DNA of 64,000 nucleotides from positions 64,172,043 to 64,236,042 of the forward strand of contig OX578281.1 of the NCBI GenBank assembly GCA_951217055.1, written 5' to 3'. Under the pieces are notes generated by a model, which saw nothing but the letters and a program-made list of their open reading frames with translations, had not been told where the DNA came from and made no database searches. Origin of the DNA: Gerris lacustris (lineage: Eukaryota > Arthropoda > Insecta > Hemiptera > Gerridae). Below are positions 1 to 9,423 of this stretch, piece after piece (the stretch's first letter is position 1; each line of letters starts with the position of its first letter). The position numbers were made by a program, and so were the translations under genes.

Positions 1-329
1 TGTTATCATCAGAAATAATTGTATAATTAGTTTCCGTCAAATTTTATTGTAAAATAATTTAGTAAACTATAACGTTCATAATTTTATAACGTTATACTCT
101 AGTTTATTTATTTTCTTTTTTTTCTATTTGAATTTATTAAAGTTAAAGAAGACACACTATTTACGTTTTAACAATCTTTTAATGCATATGAATACTTTAA
201 TTTAGAAATTTTAATTTATTAGAATTATTTAATATAATTTATTTAGATTTAGATTAAAAGTATGTTATCATAAGAAATAATTGTATAATTAGTCGTCAAA
301 TTTTATTGTAAAATAATTTAGTAAACTAA
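1..329. repeat. Direct repeat pair of about 68 bp
   Basis: Bases 1-69 and 262-329 are nearly the same AT-rich sequence (TGTTATCAT-AGAAATAATTG ... TTTAGTAAACTA), differing by a few substitutions and a 3-base gap. The copies lie 261 bases apart with unremarkable AT-rich sequence between them. This could be a local duplication or the remains of a small element. No coding sequence is seen here. Confidence 0.6.
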
Positions 330-526
330 AAGATATTTCTAGATAAAATGTCCAAGTTGTTCCGACATAAACAGAGAAGTTCAGAGAAACCAATGAACAG
401 GGAAAGAAACTACACGACATCACTGCTTCTTTTAAAAGCACCTGATCCTGCACCTTTACCACTGATCGCAGTTTTATCTCCACCTCTTTGCTGTTCGTGA
501 GGTCACTTCACACTTAAGAAGGGAGG

Positions 527-815
527 AGTTATATCTATGAGTCACATAGTCATATCTACATGTGTCACACTGTCTATAGCGTGAGAGACTCACACAAAGA
601 TATGCGATATGTGAATCATCTATCAATATGTGACCGAGCTATCTTCACTATCTTGACCCTAAGCCATATAAAAAGACCTACCCTGCAACAAGGAGGCACA
701 CTTGAGTAGCCAGACTTCGACGTAATATAGTAATAAGATCCTATTTGTAATTCTTTTGTATTTAGTCTATGAAAATATACTTTAAGTCTTATTGAGTTCG
801 ACTACTTATTTAACT
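527..815 (+). mobile_element. Possible gypsy-type LTR (solo or 3' LTR)
   Basis: The segment starts AGTTA and ends TAACT. Just before it is a purine tract (516-526, AAGAAGGGAGG) like a polypurine tract. Inside is a TATA-like box near 666 (CATATAAAAAGACC). Errantivirus/gypsy LTRs commonly have such inverted AGT...ACT ends. No second LTR is in the window and the upstream 200 bases hold no recognisable pol or env, so the assignment is tentative. Confidence 0.35.
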
Positions 816-1197
816 CTAGGACGTAAACAATTTTTTCTTTCGTGCAAAAACTTCCGTTTTAGCGCTGCAATCTTTGTAGATATGCTTGTTAGTACGCTTA
901 AAATCCGCTAGATGTCAATGCGTTTTATTTATCTTTTGTTATAGTGTAACCTTTTTAAGGTTTCTTTTTTTACAATCTTAAGTATGTTATTATTATAATA
1001 TTGATTATTGATTAATATTTAATGCTTTTTCATTATCTGCTACTACGGAAAAAATTGCATATTCTATACGACTGTGAAGTGTTTTTTCTTTACCTTGGAA
1101 ATATTTACTGTCACATTTCGCTCGAGACTCGACAGTAAATGTAATTTCCGCGGTAAAGAATAAACTCACTTGACAGCCTAGTAACATAATACACTAT
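816..1197 (+). mobile_element. Palindromic MITE, copy 1 (sister at 51958-52380)
   Basis: This region is the reverse complement of 51958-52380, with about 50 kb between the two. It contains an internal inverted repeat centred near 1118: ACTGTGAAGTG...TTTACTGTC on one side and GACAGTAAAT...TCACTTGACAG on the other. The outer part shares CTAGGACGTAAA and the block around GCTAGATGTCAATGCG with the sister copy. No transposase is present, so it looks like a non-autonomous foldback element. The open frame on the - strand here is a by-product of the hairpin. Confidence 0.65.
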
Positions 1198-1469
1198 TTT
1201 ATATATCAACTCCCGGAAATATTATTGGACCATAGAGATGTATATATTTGTATTTTTGCCTTATTATTAGGAAACATATATCTTATGAACTGCTATGGGT
1301 AGAAGTGTGAATTTTTTTTCTGGTTCAGTTTGTCATGAACATTAAATTAAAATGAATTTTATATATCTAAGTATCTTCAATAGGGTAATAGTGGGGCAAA
1401 TTGCCGTGAGTTGGTTCCAGTAAAGGATGGCACTTTACTTGGTGCGGGCACTGCCACGCCCCCAATTTA
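1198..1469. other. AT-rich spacer, no feature seen
   Basis: No open frame with coding character, repeat or RNA gene was recognised. Confidence 0.6.
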
Positions 1470-1471
1470 TA

Positions 1472-2503
1472 CAGGGTGGTCCAAAAGTCTCCCCCCCCCT
1501 CTTAACTTTTGAACGGTTTGAGATAAATTAATGAAACTTGGGGGATCTCAACCATGCAAAGGGAAGTTTGTTTTCATGCAATCGCCCACTAAGGGCAACC
1601 ATCCACTTTGCCCCAAGGATACCCAACTTCAAAATTTCAAATTGGAATGTATATTTTTGGTAACATATTTGGATTCTACGGTGAAAAATAATAAACTTTT
1701 ACTTGAAACTATTTTTTCTATCTCCAATATTTTGCCCCCTACAGGGGGGCAAAGATAGCAAAATAACCCTTCTGATAATACGTTGTAAAATCTTAACGGT
1801 TAGAGATAAATTAATGAAACTTGGGATAGCCGTACCATGTAAAAGGAAGTTTGTTTTCATGCAATCGCACAGTAGGGGCAACCACCCATCCTGCCCCCAG
1901 TCCACCAAACTTCAAAATGTTAACTTAGAGTGTATATTTTTGATGGTAGATTTAGATTCTACGGCAAAAAATAAAAATATTTTACTTCAAACTTTTTTTT
2001 CTATCTCCAATATTGTGCCCCCTATAGGGGGGGGGGGGGGGGGGGGTAAAGGTATAAAAATGGTAAATTTCAATGCCTGGGGAAAAATGGTGGTTGCCCC
2101 TACTACGCGAGTGTATGAATGCACACTTCCCTTTACATGGTACAGATCCCCCAAGTTGCATTACTTTATTTCTAACCGTTTAGATTTTATAACAATCCTA
2201 GTGTAATTTTTTTACTATTTCGGAAGGGTTATTTTGCTATCTTTGCCCCCCTGTAGGGGGCAAAATATTACAAAAATATTGGATCTACACCGTAGAATCC
2301 AAATATGGTATCAAAAATATACATTCCAATTTGAAATTTCGAAGTTGGGTGGCCTGGGGGCAAAGTGGGTGGTTGCCCCTAGTGGGCGATTGCATGAAAA
2401 CAAATTTCCTTTTGCATGGTAGAGATCCCCCAAGTTTCATTAATTTATCTCAAACCGTTCAAAAGTTAAGAGGGGGGGGGGGGGAGACTTTTGGACCACC
2501 CTG
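1472..2503. mobile_element. Double-armed foldback DNA transposon with TA target duplication
   Basis: The ends are perfect inverted repeats beginning CAGGGTGGTCCAAAAGTCT, flanked on both sides by TA (1470-1471 and 2504-2505), as in Tc1/mariner-type insertions. The left half is two diverged tandem units (about 1500-1770 and 1783-2040). The right half carries the same two units in reverse order and orientation, so the whole 1.03 kb can fold on itself. Each unit contains the blocks GAGATAAATTAATGAAACTT, TTTGTTTTCATGCAATCGC and GCCCCCTA-AGGGGGC. A run of G (2029-2046) sits near the centre. It encodes no transposase; the open frames in it are chance frames in repeats. Confidence 0.8.
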
Positions 2504-2505
2504 TA

Positions 2506-3422
2506 GATTTTCCAATAAACAGACATAAGTATATGGCTTGAAAATGTCCCAAATTACGGACGAAATGATGCAAAAAACTTCGCTTTTTTATTAATACCCC
2601 TGAAGACACAATTAAAAGAAAACAGCATTAAAAATTAAGGGGGACAGCAGCGAAATAGGGAGAATTATAATAACAATGAATTATTTAAAAAATGTACTTC
2701 AACATAATAAAATTAACTTAATCCAACAAAGAAAAATGAGGAAAATTGTAAACTGATTTTTAAAGGAGCATCGTTTATAAACCATTTTAATAAAATAAAT
2801 AAACAGAGATTTAATTAAATTAAAATAGTAAAAATAACTTTTAGTTTAGATTGTCTCTCTGGATGTTGAACATTGTATCATTATTGTAAAAAATAAACGT
2901 TTATGCTAAGAAAATTTAGTATTTGTTATTTATGTTTGTGCTTCTTTTCTACAGTTCTTTTCTACCAATGCTAAATTTAATTAAAATTCATATATACAGT
3001 ATGTCCACGGATTAAGTTGCCTTTACGTGTAAATTAAAAAAAAAATCAATTTTCGAAGAAAAGTAACTCTTCATAAAATCTCCTTCTTGTTCTTAAATAA
3101 AGATTTATAGTATTACTTTTTGTTCAAAATGTACTCTGTACTCTGTACCCTGAAAGTACAATTTCCTAAAATCGTACAATATTAAACCGGTCCAAATTTC
3201 GACTATACAAGAAAAAAGTATTCTTTATAATTTCTTTAAGATACGATTCCAAATTTATTTTTCGCATAAAAAAGTTCGATAGTCAAATTTCTAACTAATC
3301 ATCACTATAACATAAAATCTGGTAACTACTAAGTCTAATCTAAGTAACTAATCTGGTATTAACCAGATTATACTAAAATATATATAAATTTAAAAATTAA
3401 CGAAACCAGCTTATTTTATGTA
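2506..3422. other. AT-rich region without genes
   Basis: No coding region was recognised. Near 2998 is a sequence like one end of a Tc1-type element (TACAGTATGTCCACGG), but no partner end was found nearby. Confidence 0.5.
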
Positions 3423-3528
3423 TACAGTAGACACTCATCCCATTTATAGCGGAAAAATGAGTTTTCCTAAGTAATTCCATCTACATACGATTCTTTTTTG
3501 TTAGTATTCGTCAAAAATATCTTATTAA

Positions 3529-4508
3529 CCCTAGAACGCTAACCATATATTTTAACCTCTTATGACTAACCTTGAGTCATATTGACTCCCTAATCTATTA
3601 TACCCAGTTTTATTAAATATAAAGGCCTAATATGTATAATATTGTTTTAACACGTTTTAGTGCTAGTTGATGGGACACTTGGGTGCTTTGTTTGCCATAA
3701 AAAAACATTTTTTCCTTTTAATTCCGGTTTTTCAATCTGGACTACTATAACATATCCGGTATTGTTATCTACCGGAGTGGTTTTATTTACTTTTTTTTAT
3801 GTAGCTTTTTTCTTTCCTTTCCTTTGGTTTTTCTATTTCGTAAATTGTTTCAATTAATTTAGCATTTTCCTCATCATCGCTGATGGGATCAAAAAAGGCA
3901 TTTTCTATTTTCAAATCAGGGTCAAAATCACAACCGTCACCATTATTGTCGAATACGCTCTTTTTCATAATCGGTATCTGAATCGGTCATTTTTCTTCAT
4001 CAAGCGATAAATGTCGTTTGGATCATTGTATGTTTTCTCCATTATTTGACTATATTCATATTCTATTAACTTTATATAATTTAGACATATAAAGACAAAA
4101 AAATATAACAATTTATACTTATAAATGAATAAATTACAATTATATTACCTTTAATTTGAAATAATTACTGAATTAAAAGTTATATAATATCTAATTTATA
4201 AGATTTGATATGGCCAAATAAACAATAACATTACATACTATTCCAAAAAATACTATTCTGCGTCAAAATGACCTACAAAAAATTTACGTGTAAGACTAGA
4301 CAGGAGTCAAAATGACTCCGTGACTGCAGAAAAACAAACGATATGTCCTCTTTAGAATCTGAATGTGAAACTGATAGAAGTGTAGAAGGGTCATTCAAGG
4401 GTGGGAGATAGCATAGCTAAGAGGTGGGAGTTCTGTGTTTTACAGACACCGTGCATTCGTTGTTAAAAAAAATGGGAGTCATTTTGACTCCAGGTTAGCT
4501 TTCTTGGG
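3529..4508. mobile_element. piggyBac-type element with TTAA target duplication
   Basis: The element is bounded by TTAA at 3525-3528 and 4509-4512. The terminal inverted repeats are CCCTAGAACGCTAACC (left) and CCCAAGAAAGCTAACC (right, reverse complement). Inside each end is a short palindrome of the form GAGTCA-AAT-TGACTC, repeated near 3575, 4264, 4307 and 4487. TTAA duplication with CCC ends is the hallmark of piggyBac. At 980 bp it is far shorter than an autonomous copy (about 2.4 kb), and only the N-terminal part of a transposase may remain on the - strand. Confidence 0.75.
3783..4041 (-). pseudogene. Remnant of piggyBac transposase N-terminus
   Basis: Reading leftward from the ATG at about 4041, the frame gives a short peptide starting MEKTYNDPNDIYRLMKKND, then shifts by one base near 3985 into an acidic stretch (DSDTDYEKE) that continues as the 61-residue open frame 3783-3968 rich in Asp and Glu (FDPDLK, ISDDEENAK). 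An acidic N-terminus with DSD-type motifs is usual for piggyBac transposases. No DDD catalytic domain or C-terminal zinc finger is present. Its place inside a TTAA-flanked element supports the call; sequence similarity alone would not. Confidence 0.4.
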
Positions 4509-4706
4509 TTAATCGTACGTTTAATGCTCTATCTTTTATTTGCTGTGTAATAGATAATTGTTTTATAGCTGACAACTGTATTTTCATTGATAAAAGGGTG
4601 TACTTTTGCAATATTATTTGAAATAATGATTCATTATATTATGAACTTTCATAATAACGGAAAACCCTTAGCTTCTATTAGCCTGTTATAGTGAGTTTAT
4701 ACTGTA

Positions 4707-5440
4707 ATGTAGATGATAATTCCGACAACAATAAGGCAATATATAAACTAAAAATAAATGCGTATGCAAGAGATAGACGATTAAATAGCTTCATAAATAT
4801 TCCCTATTAGTAAATGAGTTTTGAATGAATTTCATTTTATCTGCCAAATATCCCCTTCAGCTATTGGTCGTCACCATAATAATATTCCCCCATAAAAGCT
4901 TAAGAACAATTGTATTGGCACGCTCTGTAAAAGTAATAAATAAATATTACAAATAAAAAATAACAATAGGAAGAAATAACAAATAGGAATCATAGTTGGT
5001 AGGTTTTTAGTAAGCTACTAGATATTTAAATTTTTAAATTTCAATCTCTGTTTTGTAGCTAAATATAGCTAATATCAGTCAATAGACAGAGAAAAACAAT
5101 ATATTAATTAAATTAAACATTTGTGAGGCTGCTCATTTATAATGAGTTGCTAGTACACAGCTTACTAATCAATCTCTTACAGGCAATAACTCATCAAGTA
5201 ATAATAAATTTATAAAACCTATTGTATAGTCATTAAAATACAAATAATCAACAAATAGTGGTGGATTTAATGTTAAAAGTACAGTTATTTTTCTAAGAAT
5301 ATAATACTCTCCAAATCGTAGTTTGGAGTCTATCTGTACATTTAAAAAATAGCCAATGGAAACTAAGTAATATAGCAATAAAAAATACAGTGCTAAATAA
5401 ATATAATAAATAAGAAAATAATCGTAGATAAAACCAATTA
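4707..5440. other. AT-rich region, no feature recognised
   Basis: Nothing beyond low-complexity AT sequence was seen. The 69-codon frame at 5169-5378 lacks coding character. Confidence 0.5.
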
Positions 5441-5499
5441 GACTGGGAAGTCATTGAACAATCATCAGCCATGATGATAATAATAAATACTCGATTTAA

Positions 5500-6200
5500 A
5501 GAGCATTAGTGTGAGATGTAAGCGCCCTAATCAGAAATTAAATCGGTCAACAATTGCGGACGCCATAAGCCCTCTAAGTCAAATATCTTTTTTAAAAAAA
5601 TCAATTTTAGCTTATTTAGGGTAGAACCGATGGAGTTGCGACAAAAAGTCATACGACCAAGTTGTAGTAGATCTTTTAAAATCTGTTACTGCTGGCGCAA
5701 TCAGCTTGTCGATACGACTTACCGTTTAGCCACAATAAGCCTCCAAAGAAACTTTAAAGTCTTTAATTTTTAAAGGGGGGTAAAAATATTTTTTTTTAAC
5801 TTTTAGGATTTTTCCAGTCGGGTTGGGCCAATTTCCGACCAAACGCAAAAAACTGCAAGTCTCTAGGTGGTCTAGAAGTACCCATACGTTCTGAATAGCG
5901 AGTCTGTGGGGGTTTGTTTACGGTGGGTCAAACAATTTTTTTTTTTTTTTTATACATTTTATTTGATAAAATTGTTAATAACTTTGGTACTTAATATTTT
6001 TCGATGAAACCAAGCCTACAAATTGCGCAACATGTTTGCGCTCATCTCTGAAAAAAAATTAATCGATATCGCTTAGCCAGGTTTGCGCCTATAAAGTTTG
6101 ACTGAGGTGATAGACATACATACATCCACACATACACGAAAAAAGTTAAGGCCAGATTTGGTTTTCAGAATGTATAAAATGAAAAAGTATCAAAAAAAAA
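5500..6200. repeat. Dispersed repeat (related copy at 42960-43110)
   Basis: The stretch around 5950-6040 (TTAATATTTTTCGATGAAACC, then GCGCAAC-TGTTTGCGC) recurs at 42970-43050. The surrounding 700 bases have the look of a degenerate transposon: long T runs and a CATACATACATCCACACATA motif near 6116. No open frame or clear ends were found. Confidence 0.5.
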
Positions 6201-6259
6201 TTTCAATTCTGACCAATGTATAGACAAAACTTTAATTTTATATACATAGATGTTATTAC

Positions 6260-6442
6260 CTATTTACAGTCCACCGCTAAATTTCCCCTTATTTGTGGAA
6301 TGGTGTGATATGACCGTGGCGCCAAACTGGCCCTGCATACGGTTGTTATCTTAGGTATGGTGCCACTTGACCTGAACCAAAGACCTTTAACTTGATATTC
6401 TCTAAGACCATACTTACATTTAACTTGTGCCTTCCAATCCAT
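6260..6442 (-). pseudogene. C-terminal tail fragment of an R2-like retrotransposon protein
   Basis: The 60-residue - strand frame contains YGLREYQVKGLWFRSSGTIPK, which follows the pattern of the extreme C-terminus of R2-clade proteins, after the restriction-like endonuclease (hydrophobic G-L-x-F-G-x-R-G-T-I-P). The better-preserved copy at 48555-49365 ends with a very similar motif (YGLWFGTRGTIP). No further domain is present upstream, so this is a short 3' scrap. Confidence 0.5.
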
Positions 6443-6624
6443 CTTGAAATATATAGTTTGCCCATTAACTTAGCTAGAACTGTTGTTCTCCACAATTCTT
6501 TATTTTTGTATTTTGCAACTACATAATAACATGTTAAAACTTTCTACTCAGTGTCATTTTCTATATGCTTAGTCGTACAAAATATCATTACATCAGTCAT
6601 AAGGAATAGGAAATGTTCTATTTT

Positions 6625-7319
6625 ACTACGTTTATATTAGCATGCTCTCTTGTTTGTTTGTTTGTTTGTTTGTCCAGTTAAAATCTTGCAATCGATTCTT
6701 AACTAACTTCCCGAGTAGCTAGACATTTGAAACTTTTAGAATAGCTCAGAACACGATGTCAATGCAATATTTTAATACTTTTAGCCTTCTTTCAGCAGAA
6801 ATTAATTCGTTTTCAGCAAATTTTGCTGTATGGAAAGTTAGTTCGGAAAAAATCCGCAAGTTATTTTATTTGTTTTGACTTGTCCCATATTTACAATCTT
6901 CATTTTGACGGGTTTCAAATTTGTGATATTTTATTAAGAGATTAACATTGAATGACAGCTAAAAAGGAAAAGTAAACAAAGAAATAAATTAATTGACGTG
7001 TGACAACCAGGTTTGTTTACACTTGTGTCCTAGGTATCGGTTTAATTTTTCTGCATCTGTACTTCTATACTTGCATACATTTTTCTTCTCTTACTGTCCC
7101 TACACCAGCATATTAATGGCACGGTTTAGATTCGGTGTTGGCGAGATCCGTTGTACAAAGATTTGTCCTTTTATAGGTTTAAGACCAGGTCTCTAGATGG
7201 TTGTCATTTATGTGAAGTAAATAAATTCGGAACTATTTTTTTTTCCACTAACATAATATTATAACAATGGCAATTATCAACATTACACATGATTCAACAG
7301 AAAATTTAAAAACGTAGTA
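6625..7319 (+). mobile_element. MITE family A, full-length copy (ACTACGTTT ends)
   Basis: The ends are inverted: ACTACGTTT at the left and AAACGTAGT at the right. Reverse-oriented relatives lie at 34255-34841, 43162-43491 (internally deleted) and about 23350-23590 (one end lost). Shared blocks include a TTTG tandem run followed by GTCCAGTTAAAATCTTGCA, and GCAAATTTTGCTGTATGGAA, AGTTAGTTCGGAAAAAATCC and TTACAATCTTCATTTTGACG. It encodes nothing recognisable and is probably a non-autonomous DNA transposon family. Confidence 0.7.
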
Positions 7320-7419
7320 TATAAAAATTATAGTATATACTTTTTTTTTATCTTGTAATTATTTGTTATGACTTCCCTTATGATTTTGTCACTAGCCAAT
7401 TAAACACTGTCTACACGGT

Positions 7420-7455
7420 ATGAGTTTCTGTATGATTAGTCATACAGAAACTCAT
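7420..7455. repeat. Perfect 16-bp hairpin
   Basis: ATGAGTTTCTGTATGA and its exact reverse complement flank a TTAG loop. No promoter or gene lies next to it. It sits just outside family A sequence and could be the tip of a degraded foldback element. Confidence 0.8.
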
Positions 7456-7459
7456 TTCG

Positions 7460-8530
7460 TCAGTCACAAGGAATAGGAACAGTTCTATCACTTGTTTTCT
7501 ATCACTTGTTTGGTTTGTTTTCAAAGTTGTTTTTTGTTTCCTTTAAGTTTTGTCCAGAATGCCGTTTCTGCGCATGCCCAGTCTAAGGTACGCCTGCACA
7601 AAGACCAATGCTTGGGTCCGTTTCGGTTCCTCTGTTCGGATCGCGGCAGTCTGAACGATGCTTTAAAATAAGTTTCACCGCCAAATCATATGACTCATTT
7701 CAAAATGTTTAAACATTCATGAAAATAACCATATGATTTTTGTGTATGATTTAGTTACACGGAAAGTCATTAGACATTCCATATTGTAGTCATTAAATCC
7801 CATATTGTATAGTATCCTTAAAAAAAGTTTTTCATTAATAAAATAGTTAACTTAGCAAACTTAATTATCAAAGAGAGTCACAATGCTGCTGCCTCTTTAG
7901 ACTTCGAGGAGGATTTCCAGGAATGAATGGTAAAGATAGGTTGTGGATAAGAGGATTTGAATTTTCGGATAAGAATTCAAAGGGCAAATATGATGAAACG
8001 ATAGGAAATAAGATTATTATTAATTGCTGAAATTCTTATGATATGGCTAGGTCATGAGGTGGATGAAAGGTAATTTAAGGTCGTTGGGAAGGGTGGAGTT
8101 AGAAACATAGAAAGGTGCGTGGGCTATTCATAGATTTTTGTGTCTATCATTCTGTACTATTAACTTTTATGTCAATATAAACGATTTATATGGCTGAAGG
8201 AATGACACTCTAAACTCGTGTCATCGACGGCATATAGTTGTATTGCCCTTTTGGCAGATCCAAGGCGTCAGCAGGCTGTTGCTTCACGGATTGTTATTAA
8301 CTTTTATAGAAGTCGTCATGATCTCTTATGTATTTTGACTTTAGGGGAGAATTGCCTACCTGTTGTACTTATTGATATTCCGATGATCTTGCATCATACA
8401 TTCTAATTTATAACAGTTGCTCGACTCTTCCATACTAGCGTGAAATATAATTATAAATTATAACTACTATAAAAAAACTACCTATGCTTTTATTACACTT
8501 TGTCTTAATTTAGTGTTCCAAGAATACCAC
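7460..8530. other. Unassigned unique-looking DNA
   Basis: This kilobase includes a GC-richer stretch at 7556-7660 and a purine-rich stretch at 7890-8110. A 62-codon frame at 8218-8406 is open but begins without a good start context and matches no family I recognise. No gene is called. Confidence 0.4.
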
Positions 8531-8536
8531 CTTTTT

Positions 8537-9262
8537 AGGGTCCGTAGGCAAACCCAAGGACCCTTATATTTTCATGCGTGTGTCTGTCCGTCCGTCCTGT
8601 CGCATGATCTCACGACTACACTTTTCGTCCGATCACTTTGAAATTTGGCATATATGTGTCTTGTACCTGCCCACATATTTTTAAAAATATAGCGACTTAA
8701 AAAAAATATTTAAAAAAAAAATTAGGGTAAAAAAACTTAAGGGTTAAAATTTTTTTATTTTTTTTCGACACCGTGAGGGGTATCATATGAAAGGGTACGT
8801 CGAGCTGATTACAAAAATATATAATTCTTTGGTTATAACTTTGATAGGGCGAGCGTAGGCAAGTTTAAAGTGGGTGTGAAACGTGCCCCCCCCCCCCTCT
8901 ATCTCGCTTATGTGAAGTGCAAAAAATCTGAAAAAATTCCTGAACATTCTTCGACCAAAAGTAAATATACCACTTTTTGGAAATTTCGAAAAAAAATTAT
9001 TTTATTTTTTATTGACAAAATACGTTTTTTATAACTTTGGTCTTTTCGATGTATTTTTTATATGGTTGTAGTCCGGTTCTGTGGCAAAAAAAATACTTTA
9101 TCAGAAGTTTGTTTATGTGTTTTGAGAATATTAGACCCATATCATAGTTCAAATTAAGCTTTTTAGCATTTTAAAATACACAATCAATAGGGTACTACTT
9201 AAACAATACAGGGTGGCCTACGGACCCTCGCTGTGTGCTAACTAGCTCACACTTGACCTGTT
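8537..9262. mobile_element. TIR element ending AGGGTCCGTAGG (relative of the 22.4-kb foldback)
   Basis: The left end has AGGGTCCGTAGGCAAACCC (8537 onward) and the right end the inverted form GGGTGGCCTACGGACCCT near 9211-9228. The adjoining CTCGCTGTGTGCT...CACACTTGACCTGTTTAT (9226-9262) recurs in both arms of the foldback at 22424-23069. The interior has CCGTCCGTCC-type repeats and a C run near 8890. There is no coding sequence. Confidence 0.6.
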
Positions 9263-9423
9263 TATTTATTTGTTGTTTAAATTACTATAATATTCAATCT
9301 CAAGCATATAATTATCTGTAATTTAATCAGATCGAACATCTTCGTAGTCGTAGCTCCTAAAATATGTGTTTAACCAATATAGGAATAGCCAATAAAAAAA
9401 TATCCAAATATTTTTAATCGTCG

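Larger units (their letters stand above)
3425..4704. mobile_element. Pogo/Tigger-like non-autonomous DNA element
   Basis: The left end reads TA-CAGTAGACACTCATCCC and the right end, on the other strand, TA-CAGTATAAACTCACTATAA. Both are flanked by TA. CAGTA ends with a TA duplication are typical of pogo-type Tc1/mariner elements. The similarity of the two ends is limited to the first 20 or so bases and to GGTTTTCC/GAGTTTTCC further in. Most of the interior is the piggyBac-type insertion at 3529-4508, so the pogo-like element was there first. No pogo transposase remains. Confidence 0.5.

Noticed and set aside
1703..2206. A 167-codon frame with a Gly run.
   Set aside because: It lies within the inverted and tandem modules of a foldback element and includes a G homopolymer.
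2995..3020. Left end of a Tc1-type element.
   Set aside because: No inverted partner could be found within several kilobases.
8218..8406. A possible small protein of 62 residues.
   Set aside because: It starts with GTG, has no start context, no splice sites and no recognisable family.
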